Notes under the pieces: model-generated | What the model was told of the DNA's origin: nothing | Seen by the model: only the letters and a program-made list of their open reading frames with translations | The model's database searches: none | Assembly (NCBI GenBank): GCA_946800325.1 | Contig: OX326956.1 | Location: forward strand, 13,185,167 to 13,249,166 | Length of the DNA stretch: 64,000 bases | Origin: Luzula sylvatica | Lineage: Eukaryota; Streptophyta; Magnoliopsida; Poales; Juncaceae | Reading direction: 5' to 3' | Made by a program: the position numbers and the translations under genes | Shown: positions 62,801 through 64,000 of the stretch, in pieces | How the letters are laid out: the number at the start of each line of letters is the position of its first letter | How positions within the stretch are numbered: position 1 is the stretch's first letter

Positions 62801-64000
62801 AGTTCAAATAACGTGTTTTAAGATTATTTGTATCGTATCTTTTAGCACACAACTTTTCACCAAATTTCACAAACGCTAAGATAGTTTGTTTTTAGATTCA
62901 AAACAAGATTTTAACGCTTTGAGCAGTTCAAATAACGTGTTTTTAGATCATTTGTATCGTATCTTTTACTACATAACTTTTCACCAAATTTCACAAACAC
63001 TAAGAAAGTTTGTTTTTCGATTCAAAACAAGATTTTAACACTTTGAGGAGTTCAAATAACGTGTTTTAAGATTATTTGTATCGTATCTTTTAGTACACAA
63101 CTTTTCACCAAATTTCACAAACGCTAAGATAGTTTGTTTTTAGATTCAAAACAAGATTTTAACGCTTTGAGCAGTTCAAATAACGTGTTTTTAGATCATT
63201 TGTATCGTATCTTTTACTACATAACTTTTCACCAAATTTCACAAACACTAAGAAAGTTTGTTTTTCGATTCAAAACAAGATTTTAACACTTTGAGGAGTT
63301 CAAATAACGTGTTTTAAGATTATTTGTATCCTATCTTTTTAGTACACAACTTTTCACCAAATTTCACAAACGCTAAGATAGTTTGTTTTTAGATTCAAAA
63401 CAAGATTTTAACGCTTTGAGCAGTTCAAATAACGTGTTTTTAGATCATTTGTATCGTATCTTTTACTACATAACTTTTCACCAAATTTCACAAACTCTAA
63501 GAAAGTTTGTTTTTCGATTCAAAACAAGATTTGAACGCTTTGAGGAGTTCAAATAACGTGTTTTAAGATCATTTGTATCGTATCTTTTAGTACATAACTT
63601 TTCACCAAATTTCACAAACGCTAAGATAGTTTGTTTTTCGTTTCAAAACAAGATTTTAACGCTTTGAGGAGTTCAAATAACGTATTTTTAGATCATTTGT
63701 ATCGTATCTTTTAGTACACAACTTTTCACCAAATTTCACAAACACTAAGATAGTTTGTTTTTCGTTTCAAAACAAGATTTTAACGCTTTGAGGAGTTCAA
63801 ATAATGTGTTTTAAGATCATTTGTATCGTATCTTTTACTACATAACTTTTCACCAAATTTCACAAACACTAAGAAAATTTGTTTTTCGATTCAAAACAAG
63901 ATTTGAACGCTTTGAGGAGTTCAAATAACGTGTTTTTAGATCATTTGTATCGTATCTTTTACTACATAACTTTTCACCAAATTTCACAAACACTAAGATA
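56900..64000 (+). repeat. two 3,719-bp (30-monomer) units, second cut by the window end
   Basis: Markers recur at +3,719 bp: GTTTGTTTTTTGATTC at 57801 and 61520, and the first dimer at 59070 and 62789. Even a one-base insertion (CCTATCTTTTTAGTAC) is shared. The only difference noticed is ACAAATTTTC near 58635 versus ACAACTTTTC near 62354. This is the youngest duplication in the window. Confidence 0.9.

Larger units (their letters stand above)
38475..64000 (+). repeat. 124-bp satellite array, right part (runs off the window)
   Basis: About 206 further monomers in the same orientation and phase as the left part. It includes the second half of unit D, a 4,828-bp duplication, three 1,982-bp units, a mixed region at about 52.6-54.1 kb, and a right-hand domain with the GTACACAACTTTTC, GCAGTTC and TTAAGATTATTTG variants. 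The array has no end within the window. Confidence 0.97.

Overview
This is nuclear DNA of a flowering plant, most likely a eudicot. The evidence is a four-exon SHAQKYF-type MYB-related gene with GT-AG introns, a Ty1/copia LTR retrotransposon whose primer binding site matches plant initiator tRNA-Met, and tens of kilobases of an AT-rich plant-type tandem satellite. I cannot name the species.

Layout. Positions 1-1600 hold one host gene on the minus strand: a 218-residue MYB-related transcription factor (CDS 482-1507). Positions about 1600-3885 are AT-rich intergenic DNA with a few short repeats and no recognisable gene. From about 3886 to the end of the window everything is one head-to-tail satellite with a 124-bp monomer (about 28% GC, roughly 420 copies, all in the same orientation), interrupted once. 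The array is built from nested higher-order repeats of 2, 11, 16, 30, 39 and about 54 monomers. The edge facing the gene is the most diverged part; the far right end consists of almost identical 3.7-kb blocks.

The interruption, 30931-38474, is a 7,544-bp copia-type retrotransposon with two 961-bp LTRs (4 differences, all in the last 44 bp), a 5-bp TAAGA target-site duplication, a primer binding site and a polypurine tract. Its pol survives only as remnants in copia order (integrase, reverse transcriptase, RNase H) full of stops and frameshifts, with the first catalytic Asp of YxDD replaced. No gag is recognisable. It is therefore a non-autonomous element that was mobilised recently in trans.

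The most unusual content is inside this element. (1) The LTR U3 carries eight CGTCATGACG-centred palindromes in four pairs, each pair spaced exactly 22 bp; about twenty more lie in the leader. (2) The interior holds about 40 perfect short hairpins with a 3-nt loop, and nearly every loop ends in G. (3) Four larger hairpins share an almost constant 19-nt loop (core GGCCAAAGTC) while their stems differ completely in sequence but remain paired. At several places a conserved pol motif has been changed into a more perfect palindrome. This suggests either a heavily structured RNA under selection or recurrent fold-back template switching. All counts were made by eye and need a computed null model.
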